Positions 56,095 through 64,000 of a stretch of DNA of 64,000 nucleotides are shown here, piece after piece. Within the stretch, counting starts at the first letter, position 1, and each line of letters begins with the position of its first letter. This stretch comes from Anabaenopsis elenkinii CCIBt3563 (lineage in GTDB: Bacteria; Cyanobacteriota; Cyanobacteriia; Cyanobacteriales; Nostocaceae): positions 3,200,469 to 3,264,468 of the forward strand of contig NZ_CP063311.1 of assembly GCF_015245355.1 (NCBI RefSeq). The letters are read 5' to 3'. Below the pieces are notes generated by a model that did no database searches, was not told the DNA's origin, and was given only the letters and a program-made list of their open reading frames with translations. Made by a program: the position numbers and the translations under genes.

Positions 56095-58971
56095 GTGACA
56101 GAACCTGGAAGCTACAAAGATACGGTAAACTTACCCAAGACTCAATTTGAGATGCGGGCTAACGCCATGAAGCGGGAACCCGAAATTCAAAAATTCTGGG
56201 CGGAAAATCAGATTTACGATCGCCTGTCCCAGGAAAACCCCGGCGAATTATTTATACTCCATGATGGGCCTCCCTACGCCAATGGCTCATTGCATATTGG
56301 TCATGCCTTAAATAAAATTCTCAAAGATATTATTAACCGCTACCAATTACTGAGAGGACGTAAGGTTAGATACGTACCTGGATGGGATTGTCACGGTCTT
56401 CCTATTGAGTTGAAAGTTCTGCAGAATATGAAGTCAGCAGAACGGCAAAGTTTAACACCTTTGACACTGCGACAAAAGGCGAAAGAGTTTGCTTTAGCTA
56501 CGGTAGATGACCAACGGGAATGTTTTAAACGGTACGGTGTGTGGGGTAACTGGGAACATCCTTATCTGACTTTGAAGCCGGAATATGAGGCGGCACAAAT
56601 TGGGGTGTTCGGCGATATGGTGTTAAAAGGATACATCTATCGTGGTTTAAAACCGGTTCACTGGAGCCCTAGTTCTAAAACTGCTCTAGCTGAGGCGGAG
56701 TTGGAATATCCGGAGGGTCATGTTTCCCGCAGTATCTATGCGACTTTTCCGGTAACAGGTCTGTCTGATGCGGCTAAACCTGTTTTGGGTGAATTTTTAC
56801 CTCATTTGTCTGTGGCTGTTTGGACTACAACCCCTTGGACTATTCCGGGGAATTTAGCTGTGGCGGTAAATGGTGATTTGAGTTATGCTGTGGTGGAGGT
56901 TTCACCAACAGACCCACCGTCGCACAGAGAGTTTTTGATTGTAGCAGCTGATTTGGTAGAGCGTTTGTCTGCTATTTTGGCTGTTGACTTGGCTGTGAGG
57001 GCTACTTTTAAGGGGCAGATTTTAGAACATACTACTTATCGTCATCCTCTGTTTGAGCGGGAAAGTCCCGTGGTGGTGGGTGGTGATTATATTACTACTG
57101 AGTCGGGTACTGGGTTGGTACATACTGCTCCGGGTCATGGTCAAGAGGACTATATTGTGGGTCAGCGTTATGGTTTACCGATTCTGGCTCCGGTGGATGA
57201 TCATGGTAATTTTACTCAGGAGGCGGGTGCTTTCGCTGGGTTAAATGTTTTGGGTGAGGGAAATCAGGCGGTAATTGATGCTTTGAGTGCTGCTGGTTCT
57301 TTGTTGAAGGAGGAACCCTACGCCCACAAGTATCCCTATGATTGGCGGACAAAAAAACCCACAATTTTTCGGGCGACTGAACAATGGTTCGCTTCGGTAG
57401 CTGGTTTTAGGGAAGCAGCTTTAAAGGCGATCGCTGGTGTAAAATGGGTTCCAGCCCAAGGGGAAAATCGCATTACGCCCATGGTGGCGGAGCGTTCTGA
57501 CTGGTGTATTTCCCGTCAACGGACTTGGGGTGTCCCTATCCCGGTGTTCTATGATCAAGCAACGGGGGAAGCACTGCTGAATGAGGAAACTATCAAGCAG
57601 GTTCAAGGTATTGTCGCTGCAAAAGGTTCTGATGCTTGGTGGGAAATGTCGGTGGAGGAGTTGTTACCGGAGTCTTACCGCCATAATGGTAAGTCTTACC
57701 GCAAGGGTACTGATACAATGGATGTATGGTTTGATTCTGGTTCCTCTTGGGCGGCGGTGGCTAAACAACGTCCAGAGTTAAGCTATCCTGCTGATATGTA
57801 TTTGGAAGGTTCTGACCAACACCGGGGTTGGTTCCAGTCAAGTTTGTTGACTAGTGTAGCTGTAAATGGTGTTGCACCTTATAAAACTGTACTGACTCAC
57901 GGCTTTGTTTTGGATGAACAAGGACGAAAAATGAGTAAGTCGGTGGGGAATGTGGTTGACCCGCAAGTTGTGATCAATGGGGGTAAAGACCAGAAGAAGG
58001 AACCTGCTTATGGTGCTGATGTACTGCGTTTGTGGGTGTCTTCGGTTGACTATTCTGCTGATGTGCGTCTGGGTGGTAATATCATTAAGCAATTGGCTGA
58101 TGTGAGGAACAAAATTCGCAATACAGCGCGGTTTTTGTTGGGTAGCTTACATGATTTTGACCCGGAAAAGGACGCAGTACCTCTGGAAGATTTACCAGAA
58201 ATTGACCGCTATATGTTACACCGGATGACTGAGGTGTTTACAGAAGTGACCACAGCTTTTGAGAGTTTCCAATTCTTCCGCTTTTTCCAAACTGTGCAGA
58301 ATTTCTGTGTGGTGGATTTATCCAATTTCTATTTAGATGTTGCTAAGGATAGGTTATACATCAGTGCGCCGAATTCTTTGCGCCGTCGCAGTTGTCAAAC
58401 GGTGTTGCAAATTGCTTTGGAGAATTTAGCACGGGCGATCGCTCCGGTTTTATGTCATACGGCTGAGGATATCTGGCAATTTATCCCCTACCATATACCC
58501 TATAAGTCAGTATTTCAATCTGGCTGGGTACAGGTAGATGAAAAATGGTTAAATCCTGATTTAGCGGAATTTTGGCAAGAATTACGCCAAGTTCGCAATG
58601 ATGTTAATAAGGTGTTAGAACAAGCTAGGGTAGAAAAAATGATTGGTTCCTCCCTAGAAGCAAAGGTTTTGCTTTACGTTAAGGATGATCAATTACGTTC
58701 CCTGGTGAAAAAACTGGATTCTGACAATGGTAATGGTATTGATGAACTGCGCTATCTGTTTATTACTTCCCAAGTGGAACTATTAGAGACTCCAGAAGCA
58801 TTAGCAGATTTAAAATACAATTTGCAGTCTGATCAATGGGGAATTGGGGTAGTGGATGCAGAGGGGAAAAAATGCGATCGCTGTTGGAATTATTCTACCC
58901 ATGTAGGAGAATCAGCAGAACACCCCCTACTGTGTGAGCGTTGTATCCCAGCTTTAGCAGGAGAGTTTTAA
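56095..58971 (+). CDS. ileS: Isoleucyl-tRNA synthetase
   Basis: Charges tRNA-Ile with isoleucine. A GTG at 56095 (MTEPGSYKDTVNLPKTQFEM) is chosen as start, giving 958 residues, the usual length. An open frame upstream to 56020 adds 25 residues not seen in the family. The HIGH motif is in YANGSLHIGHALNK, KMSKS in DEQGRKMSKSVGN, and the C-terminal zinc site is C-x2-C...C-x2-C in KCDRCWNYSTHVG and LLCERCIPAL. The CP1 editing domain with GTGLVHTAPGHGQEDY is complete. A strong terminator follows. Confidence 0.97.
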   Translation: MTEPGSYKDTVNLPKTQFEMRANAMKREPEIQKFWAENQIYDRLSQENPGELFILHDGPPYANGSLHIGHALNKILKDIINRYQLLRGRKVRYVPGWDCHGLPIELKVLQNMKSAERQSLTPLTLRQKAKEFALATVDDQRECFKRYGVWGNWEHPYLTLKPEYEAAQIGVFGDMVLKGYIYRGLKPVHWSPSSKTALAEAELEYPEGHVSRSIYATFPVTGLSDAAKPVLGEFLPHLSVAVWTTTPWTIPGNLAVAVNGDLSYAVVEVSPTDPPSHREFLIVAADLVERLSAILAVDLAVRATFKGQILEHTTYRHPLFERESPVVVGGDYITTESGTGLVHTAPGHGQEDYIVGQRYGLPILAPVDDHGNFTQEAGAFAGLNVLGEGNQAVIDALSAAGSLLKEEPYAHKYPYDWRTKKPTIFRATEQWFASVAGFREAALKAIAGVKWVPAQGENRITPMVAERSDWCISRQRTWGVPIPVFYDQATGEALLNEETIKQVQGIVAAKGSDAWWEMSVEELLPESYRHNGKSYRKGTDTMDVWFDSGSSWAAVAKQRPELSYPADMYLEGSDQHRGWFQSSLLTSVAVNGVAPYKTVLTHGFVLDEQGRKMSKSVGNVVDPQVVINGGKDQKKEPAYGADVLRLWVSSVDYSADVRLGGNIIKQLADVRNKIRNTARFLLGSLHDFDPEKDAVPLEDLPEIDRYMLHRMTEVFTEVTTAFESFQFFRFFQTVQNFCVVDLSNFYLDVAKDRLYISAPNSLRRRSCQTVLQIALENLARAIAPVLCHTAEDIWQFIPYHIPYKSVFQSGWVQVDEKWLNPDLAEFWQELRQVRNDVNKVLEQARVEKMIGSSLEAKVLLYVKDDQLRSLVKKLDSDNGNGIDELRYLFITSQVELLETPEALADLKYNLQSDQWGIGVVDAEGKKCDRCWNYSTHVGESAEHPLLCERCIPALAGEF

Positions 58972-58990
58972 TTAAATACAGAATCTCACC

Positions 58991-59021
58991 CCCCACCCTC
59001 AGAGGATGTTTGAGGGTGGGG
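58991..59021. terminator. Bidirectional terminator between ileS and the ParA gene
   Basis: CCCCACCCTCA, nine bases, and its exact inverse TGAGGGTGGGG. It lies between the two convergent genes. T-runs are absent, but the stem is very stable. Confidence 0.75.
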
Positions 59022-59040
59022 TAAAACCCATGGAACCCCG

Positions 59041-59925
59041 TTATAACTTCTGTAATAATTCCTGAGTCAATTGATTAAATGCTTTGGAACCTGATGACTG
59101 AGGCGCATTTAAAACTACAGGTTGAAAACTATCCACAGCTTTGGCGACATTCATATCAACTGGTATTTGGGCTTTACAAATTTGTTCTACACCAAAGTCT
59201 TCAATGACGCGGTGCATTACTTGTCGATAATATCTAGCATTGAGAAGATTAGAACTCGCCATTGTAAAGACAATTCCTAGCATTTTGATATTTATTTTCG
59301 CCTCTTGTGCGTGACTGTCTTTTAATTGACCGATGCGTCTTTCTAATAGCTGGATACCAACCACAGATAAGGGTTCCGGTTTAGCGGGGAGAATGTAAAA
59401 GTCACTCGCAGCTAAAGCACTCCGGGTTAATAAATTATAGCCCGGCGCACAATCTAAAAGGATGAAATCATACTCCTCACGCACTGGTTTTAAAATATTA
59501 TTGATCAGGACTCTTTCAAAGCGATTCCATACAGTTTCAAAATCTTGTTCACCTAAAGCTGTTGCTTGTTGGTGCAGCATTTCCGATACAACAAACTCAT
59601 CATATAAGTCAATATCTCCGGGTAATAAATCTAGTCCAGGAAGATTACAAACCTGAGCTTGGATAATATCATGAATTGTCAGTTTTGCTTCTGGTTCAGG
59701 ATTGATAATTTGGTCTATTAAATATCGAAATGTTTTGCGGTGTTTGCGAAGTTTAGCAAAGTCTAAAGGAGACATCATGCTCAGTGTAGCACTGATTTGG
59801 CTGTCTAAATCTAAGACCAGTACCCGCTTACGGTGATTTTGAGCCAAACAGGTGGCGATGTTGACTGTAAGGGTGGTTTTACCTACGCCGCCTTTCATAT
59901 TTGCAGTAGCTATAATGTATCCCAT
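59041..59925 (-). CDS. ParA/Soj-family ATPase
   Basis: A protein of 294 residues from the ATG at 59925, which has AGAGGA upstream; a 19-residue extension to 59982 lacks one. The deviant Walker A is IIATANMKGGVGKTTLTVNI at the start. RVLVLDLDSQISATLSM and YDFILLDCAPGYNLLTRSAL are Walker A' and B. Family members polymerise on DNA with ATP and move plasmids, chromosomes or protein machines. No parB or centromere-like site is adjacent. It is the last gene of a minus-strand set with the RNase D-nuclease-FtsK fusion 105 bp upstream, so it may position that machine. Confidence 0.9.
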   Translation of the reverse strand: MGYIIATANMKGGVGKTTLTVNIATCLAQNHRKRVLVLDLDSQISATLSMMSPLDFAKLRKHRKTFRYLIDQIINPEPEAKLTIHDIIQAQVCNLPGLDLLPGDIDLYDEFVVSEMLHQQATALGEQDFETVWNRFERVLINNILKPVREEYDFILLDCAPGYNLLTRSALAASDFYILPAKPEPLSVVGIQLLERRIGQLKDSHAQEAKINIKMLGIVFTMASSNLLNARYYRQVMHRVIEDFGVEQICKAQIPVDMNVAKAVDSFQPVVLNAPQSSGSKAFNQLTQELLQKL

Positions 59926-60030
59926 TGGTAAATTCCTCTGATGATGCGTTCCCGTATTTAGGTAGGGTACACTGTTACTCAATAATTAAAACTTGTATAA
60001 AGTTAATATTTTTGGCATATTTTTGGGAAC

Positions 60031-62730
60031 TTATTTTACAGCTGCAAATCTGGGTATGTGAATCTTTTGAGCATACAAGCTCTGTAGTCGCTGGATTTTT
60101 GCCCCTATCTGGTAAAGTAAATCACCTTTACCCAACAGGTAAGCAGCGGATGTTTCTGTACCTCCCAAGACAATTTTTGAGTCACCTTCGCTAGCAGTTC
60201 GTAGGGCGATTCTTCCCGGTAAGTTAGAACGGATAATGGGGGTAACAATACCCGCTTCTGGGCGTTGTGTGGCTATAATTAGATGTATACCTGCGGCTCT
60301 AGCCATTGCTCCCAAACGTTTTATACTGAATTCTAATACTTTACGGACTGCTTTTTCTGCCATAAAGTCGGCATATTCATCAAAGATGCAGACAATAGGG
60401 GGTAAAGGTTGAGGAGAATTTTGATTATAGGTGATCACATCAGGACATCTGGCGTTCTCCAATTTGTGGTAACGAGATTCCATTTCTGTAACTAATTCTT
60501 CCATGAGTTCTACAGCGCGATCGCTGTCTTTGACCACGGGTGAATATAACCAGGGGATCTGCTCAAATTCTGGGAATGTGACTCTTTTGGGGTCAACTAG
60601 TGCAATTTTCAGATGTTGGGGAGAATGATGATATAGTAGACTCAGGAGAAGCGATCGCAAAAACTCACTTTTACCGCTCCCAGTAGTACCACCTACCAAA
60701 AAGTGACAAGTATTCGCATCGGATAAATCAGCCTCTATCAAATCTCCATCTATACTCACCCCCATAGCGATTTTTATCGGTGCTGTGGGTGGTAAAAATT
60801 GCTGTTGAATATATGTTTCAAATCTAGCAACTTGACGCTGTGGACGTGGTAAATCAATGCTGATATAACCAGCTTGGGGAGCAATCAAAGGCGGTCGTTC
60901 TAAACCCAAGTGTACTTGTAAATCTGCCGATAATCTCATAATGGCATTGACTTTTACACCCAAATCAGGTTTAAGCTTCACCCTGATAAAAGCTGGCCCA
61001 ATAGCAGACCCCTGGTACTCAACAGGTACTTTAAAAGATTGCAGAGTGTTAACTAAATCTTCCCCAATAGCATCAGCATTTACAGACTCTCCTCTATTAT
61101 TTTCCCAAGTATGATCTTCAGTAACTTGATTGTCCCTGTTTTCAGGAGCTACAGTCAAAAAAGTCCCACTATTTTCCCAAGTATGATCTTCAGTAACTTG
61201 ATTGTCCCTGTTTTCAGGAGCTACAGTCAAAAAAGTCCCACTATTTTCCCAAGTATGATCTTGAGTAACTTGATTGTCCCTGTTTTCAGGAGCTACAGTA
61301 AAAAAAGTCCCACACTTTTGCTGCTGGGGGCAAATTTCACACAAATGAACCTGAGTTGTTACAGGTGGCCCATCGGGTTGGGGTGGTTCCCAACTCAACC
61401 ATTGCTGCATCTGTAATAATTTGTAGGGAATCAGTTGATGTATTGTACTTTCTAGCTGTTCCCAAGAATATTGATATTCTTTAAACTCCGGTAAAACACA
61501 ATAAACCGATGCATCCACAGCCACCTTTTTAGTTTGCCATAGCATATAACTATAAAGTGAAACCTGGGCTAATTGCGCCGATGGGTCTACAGGCTGATAG
61601 GTTTTAAATTCTACCACACACAAACGTTTTTTAGCCAAGTTAAAAACTAAGCAATCAAATTCCCCCCTCACCCGTTGCTGTCTGCCATCAGGTAAAGTAA
61701 AGTAATGCTCAAGGCTGGATTCTCCAGATATGAAAGTCTGACTAATTAAACTTTCTGCATCGCAATAACTACGATTAGTGATTAACAACTGTGCAAAGCG
61801 TTTAATCAGTCCCTGTAAGCCCTCCCAAACTTTTAATAAAATTACTACTGTATCAGGGGATTTTTGGATTACTCTTTCTAAGTATGGGTAAAATATTAAT
61901 TTATAAAATATTCCTTGCATTTGAGAGGAAACTTCCTCTATATTCAAACTTTCCGCCTCCGCTTGGAATAAAGTCTGAAATTCAGGTTCTACTAAAGCTA
62001 GTTTGATCAACTCATCTGCTAATTGATGAAAGTGGTTACCAATACCCCTAGGAGTATCAGCGGGTAAAAATATTGCTGAGTCGCCAAATTTATGATTTAA
62101 ATAAAAAAGCCGCGGACATTCAAAAGCGATTCTCACCTTAGTAGGATTTAAGGAGGGGTGAGAAGGTCTTTCTCTTACCGGTTCTGAAATATTATTTTCC
62201 ATATCTAGTAAACTCCGATGTACAGCAGCCAAATAAACTGTATCCATAGCTGCATATTGTAATTGCTTTTGGCTCAGGGGACGTGTTCGCCAGTTGCTTG
62301 CTCCTGATTCCGCATCTACATTGATAAAGTGACAAAGTTCTGATGCTAAGGTTTTGAGTTTTAAATTAGAAACTTGCAAACGTTCACGGGTAATTTTTCT
62401 GGCTATTTTTAGGGTACAGGTAACATTAGTTGCTAGTTCTCCGCCTAAATACTTTAGGTCAAAACTAGCATTGTGAAAAACCTTTTCAATACTAGAATTA
62501 ACCATGATTTTATTAATAAACTCTGTGGCTAAATGATCTTGATCTAATACATCCAGAATATAAGCAGATACCCCTGTTAAATCTCTAGAGTCAGCTAACA
62601 CCTGAATTAGGGATAATCGGGGATTTTCAGTGTACCAATCTGCAATTTCTGTATCTACCCATAGGACTTTTGCAGATGCTAATTCAGATATTACGTATTT
62701 AATTTCGCCTGGATCTGTGAGGTACTGCAT
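60031..62730 (-). CDS. RNase D-like exonuclease + Fe-S PD-(D/E)XK nuclease + FtsK/HerA-like ATPase fusion
   Basis: A protein of 899 residues with three catalytic modules. Residues 1-175: DEDDy exonuclease, with Asp26/Glu28 (WVDTEIADW), Asp91 (HNASFDLKYL) and Tyr159/Asp163 (QYAAMDTVYL). Residues 200-475: RecB/Cas4-type nuclease, with Asp359 (RGEFDCLVF), Glu374/Lys376 (VVEFKTYQ), the QLAQVSLYSYML motif, and an Fe-S cluster by Cys205 plus Cys464/467/473 (CEICPQQQKC). Residues 570-899: FtsK/SpoIIIE motor, with Walker A GGTTGSGKS (680-688), Walker B IVCIFDEYADF and LIIATQRPEAG. Three 24-residue repeats lie between nuclease and motor. It follows an unrecognised gene by five bases and precedes ParA. 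It looks like a DNA-translocating nuclease; the biological role is unknown. Confidence 0.9.
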   Translation of the reverse strand: MQYLTDPGEIKYVISELASAKVLWVDTEIADWYTENPRLSLIQVLADSRDLTGVSAYILDVLDQDHLATEFINKIMVNSSIEKVFHNASFDLKYLGGELATNVTCTLKIARKITRERLQVSNLKLKTLASELCHFINVDAESGASNWRTRPLSQKQLQYAAMDTVYLAAVHRSLLDMENNISEPVRERPSHPSLNPTKVRIAFECPRLFYLNHKFGDSAIFLPADTPRGIGNHFHQLADELIKLALVEPEFQTLFQAEAESLNIEEVSSQMQGIFYKLIFYPYLERVIQKSPDTVVILLKVWEGLQGLIKRFAQLLITNRSYCDAESLISQTFISGESSLEHYFTLPDGRQQRVRGEFDCLVFNLAKKRLCVVEFKTYQPVDPSAQLAQVSLYSYMLWQTKKVAVDASVYCVLPEFKEYQYSWEQLESTIHQLIPYKLLQMQQWLSWEPPQPDGPPVTTQVHLCEICPQQQKCGTFFTVAPENRDNQVTQDHTWENSGTFLTVAPENRDNQVTEDHTWENSGTFLTVAPENRDNQVTEDHTWENNRGESVNADAIGEDLVNTLQSFKVPVEYQGSAIGPAFIRVKLKPDLGVKVNAIMRLSADLQVHLGLERPPLIAPQAGYISIDLPRPQRQVARFETYIQQQFLPPTAPIKIAMGVSIDGDLIEADLSDANTCHFLVGGTTGSGKSEFLRSLLLSLLYHHSPQHLKIALVDPKRVTFPEFEQIPWLYSPVVKDSDRAVELMEELVTEMESRYHKLENARCPDVITYNQNSPQPLPPIVCIFDEYADFMAEKAVRKVLEFSIKRLGAMARAAGIHLIIATQRPEAGIVTPIIRSNLPGRIALRTASEGDSKIVLGGTETSAAYLLGKGDLLYQIGAKIQRLQSLYAQKIHIPRFAAVK
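61099..61314 (-). repeat. 72-bp tandem repeat, three copies, in the nuclease-motor linker
   Basis: Copies begin at 61099, 61171 and 61243 (ATTTTCCCAAGTATGATCTT...). They are nearly identical and encode 24 residues each, GTFLTVAPENRD then NQVTEDHTWENS. The unit starts at the residues just after the last Fe-S cysteine, so the linker grew by duplicating itself. Confidence 0.92.
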
Positions 62731-62735
62731 TAACT

Positions 62736-63980
62736 TTAATTAAGTAAACAAATCAATTGTTTTTTCACTTCATCATGGGGGTTAACAATTTTTACTTTCT
62801 TTTCCTGACATAATAAATCAATTAATAGGTGGGTTTCAGTTTCTTTGACATTGGGAAACTGACTTGCTGCTTGGGAAATTAGGATAGGGACACCCATCAA
62901 ACCCTGGGTTGTGATGACATTGAATAAAAACTCTTTGATAGGCCTTAAATCTTGTTTAGCATTTCTATTAAAGTTGCTATCATCATTAGGTTGAGGGTTG
63001 GTAATAATCCCTAAATCTTGTAGTAAAACACATTTCTGCAAGACTTTACACTCACGGATAAAGCTTTGTAATGTCTGTAAATTAATGTTTTTATTTCCAA
63101 TAAATAATTCTTGGGAAAGTGCAGAATTAACTAAGGAATGGTAAGTAGCTAAGTAGTGCACTGATTGAAGAGTCGGTTTAATGTGAATATGTTGAGTACT
63201 GTTAAAAATCTGGCTATAGGTTTGATAGCATTTGAGTTGTGGTTTTCCTACATTACTAATTCTAATTAGGACAAGTTTTTGACATAGATTTTGCTGAACT
63301 GCTTTATGACAGGCGTTCATTACATGGAAGAAATTCATCATGTTAGAATCTTCTGTCCATACAACACCTATTTTTTCTCTACTACCACGATGTTGATAAC
63401 TCAAGGAATAGCTCGCATATTTACCTGCAATCATTTTAGATTTTACGGACTGCAATTGTAATGCTTCTAATGCTTCTTGTAGCATCCGCACTAACTCAGG
63501 AGATGACAATAAGGAAATTTTACTCAATTTTCCTTGATACTTTTTATATTCTTGTTGCCATAATAATTGAAATTCTGCCCGATCTTTCTCCTCAGAATCG
63601 AAGCTCCCAGAAAAATCATTCTTTCTGACTTTAAAATTTATGGGCTGTTTTTGTGGCTGTTGTAGTAAGTCAATTAAGATAGTTTGTCCAATATTCAAAA
63701 GGGAAACTTTATATTTTTGGTACTCTGACCTTCCCAACATTAACGCATTTCTGGGATTAGTTTTACCGCCGGGGAAATTTTTCTCTAATAATTGAATATT
63801 TAAGGGAAAAATAGGTGATTCCGGCTTGGGTTGAGCTTGTTGATATATTGTTTGTAACTGATAGTACCACAGTGCTTCCGCTTGTTTGAGGTCAATCTGT
63901 TTTAGGAATATTTCTCTATCGATTCTCGCTTGGTCAGATTGGGGAATATGATCCCGCGTTTGCCTCCAAGGATCTAACAC
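62736..63980 (-). CDS. Unrecognised protein, first visible gene of the nuclease-motor operon
   Basis: 414 residues from a GTG at 63980, but the frame stays open to the window edge, so the true start may lie outside. The N terminus is polar and helical (DHIPQSDQARIDREIFLKQI). Parts of the middle alternate beta and alpha (EKIGVVWTEDSNMMNFFHVM, KLVLIRISNVGKPQ), and the C terminus resembles a small winged helix (ILISQAASQFPNVKETETHL then LIDLLCQEKKVKIV). No P-loop, nuclease or helicase motif is seen. Five bases separate its stop from the start of the fusion gene, so the two are almost certainly translated together. It may be a DNA-binding or adaptor subunit. Confidence 0.75.
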   Translation of the reverse strand: MLDPWRQTRDHIPQSDQARIDREIFLKQIDLKQAEALWYYQLQTIYQQAQPKPESPIFPLNIQLLEKNFPGGKTNPRNALMLGRSEYQKYKVSLLNIGQTILIDLLQQPQKQPINFKVRKNDFSGSFDSEEKDRAEFQLLWQQEYKKYQGKLSKISLLSSPELVRMLQEALEALQLQSVKSKMIAGKYASYSLSYQHRGSREKIGVVWTEDSNMMNFFHVMNACHKAVQQNLCQKLVLIRISNVGKPQLKCYQTYSQIFNSTQHIHIKPTLQSVHYLATYHSLVNSALSQELFIGNKNINLQTLQSFIRECKVLQKCVLLQDLGIITNPQPNDDSNFNRNAKQDLRPIKEFLFNVITTQGLMGVPILISQAASQFPNVKETETHLLIDLLCQEKKVKIVNPHDEVKKQLICLLN

Positions 63981-64000
63981 TAAGGTAATTATTATGAGAA

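Noticed and set aside
61099-61314. Regular repeats considered as a CRISPR array
   Set aside because: The copies are directly joined with no unique spacers and encode protein in frame.
61111-61416. 101-codon frame on the plus strand with a repeated sequence
   Set aside because: It is the antisense of the 72-bp tandem repeat; the period is a multiple of three, so it stays open by necessity.

Overview
The window comes from the chromosome of a filamentous, heterocyst-type cyanobacterium (order Nostocales). The reasons are a hetR gene that keeps all the residues I know to matter in HetR, a patX gene ending in HRGSGR, the cyanobacterial panC-cmk fusion, pxcA, a ycf66-family gene, many GCGATCGC (HIP1) octamers, an AT-rich base composition and short heptanucleotide repeats. 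I cannot name the species. No tRNA, rRNA or CRISPR array was seen.

Layout. 0-3.3 kb: the tail of a natural-product locus, with a condensation/acyltransferase-like protein cut by the left edge, an acyl carrier protein, and a TubC-docking protein with an unrecognised body. 3.3-7.1 kb: small stress or envelope genes (cupin, a DJ-1/PfpI protein with a helical-bundle tail, DUF2267, a DUF6335-like protein, a secreted protein). 7.1-12 kb: IS200/IS605 territory, with one element whose tnpA is frameshifted and whose tnpB is open, scars of other elements, and a 212-bp MITE nested in one scar. SnoaL-like, MBL-fold and Fe-SOD genes lie between them. 12-20.7 kb: housekeeping and envelope genes (panC-cmk, rlpA, glsA, SLH-glycoside hydrolase, amidohydrolase). 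20.8-21.4 kb: an internally deleted IS5-type transposase.

21.8-28.9 kb is an accessory island. It holds a large tubulin/FtsZ-like protein, a membrane-anchored periplasmic-binding-like protein, a 56-residue Cys-rich lipoprotein and, on the other strand, an archaeal-type TctA/DUF112 permease with a membrane-anchored double OB-fold protein. 29-41 kb: a radical-SAM activase, msrA, a P-loop DNA-repair-like protein, a second IS200/IS605 element (also with broken tnpA and intact tnpB), pxcA, argJ, a CHAD protein and a cell-wall amidase. 41-53 kb: hetR, a coiled-coil EamA transporter, a phosphate permease, two oxidoreductases, patX and gnd. HetR and the PatX-derived peptide are, from established knowledge, activator and inhibitor of heterocyst patterning, and here they sit about 8 kb apart.

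53.6-64 kb: ycf66, 3'-end relics of a TcmP / Gp37-Gp68 pair, a HigBA toxin-antitoxin module, ileS, and a minus-strand three-gene operon running off the right edge. That operon consists of an unrecognised protein, an RNase D + Fe-S PD-(D/E)XK nuclease + FtsK/HerA-type ATPase fusion, and a ParA ATPase. The three-nuclease/motor/ParA operon and the tubulin-like island are the best candidates for undescribed systems.
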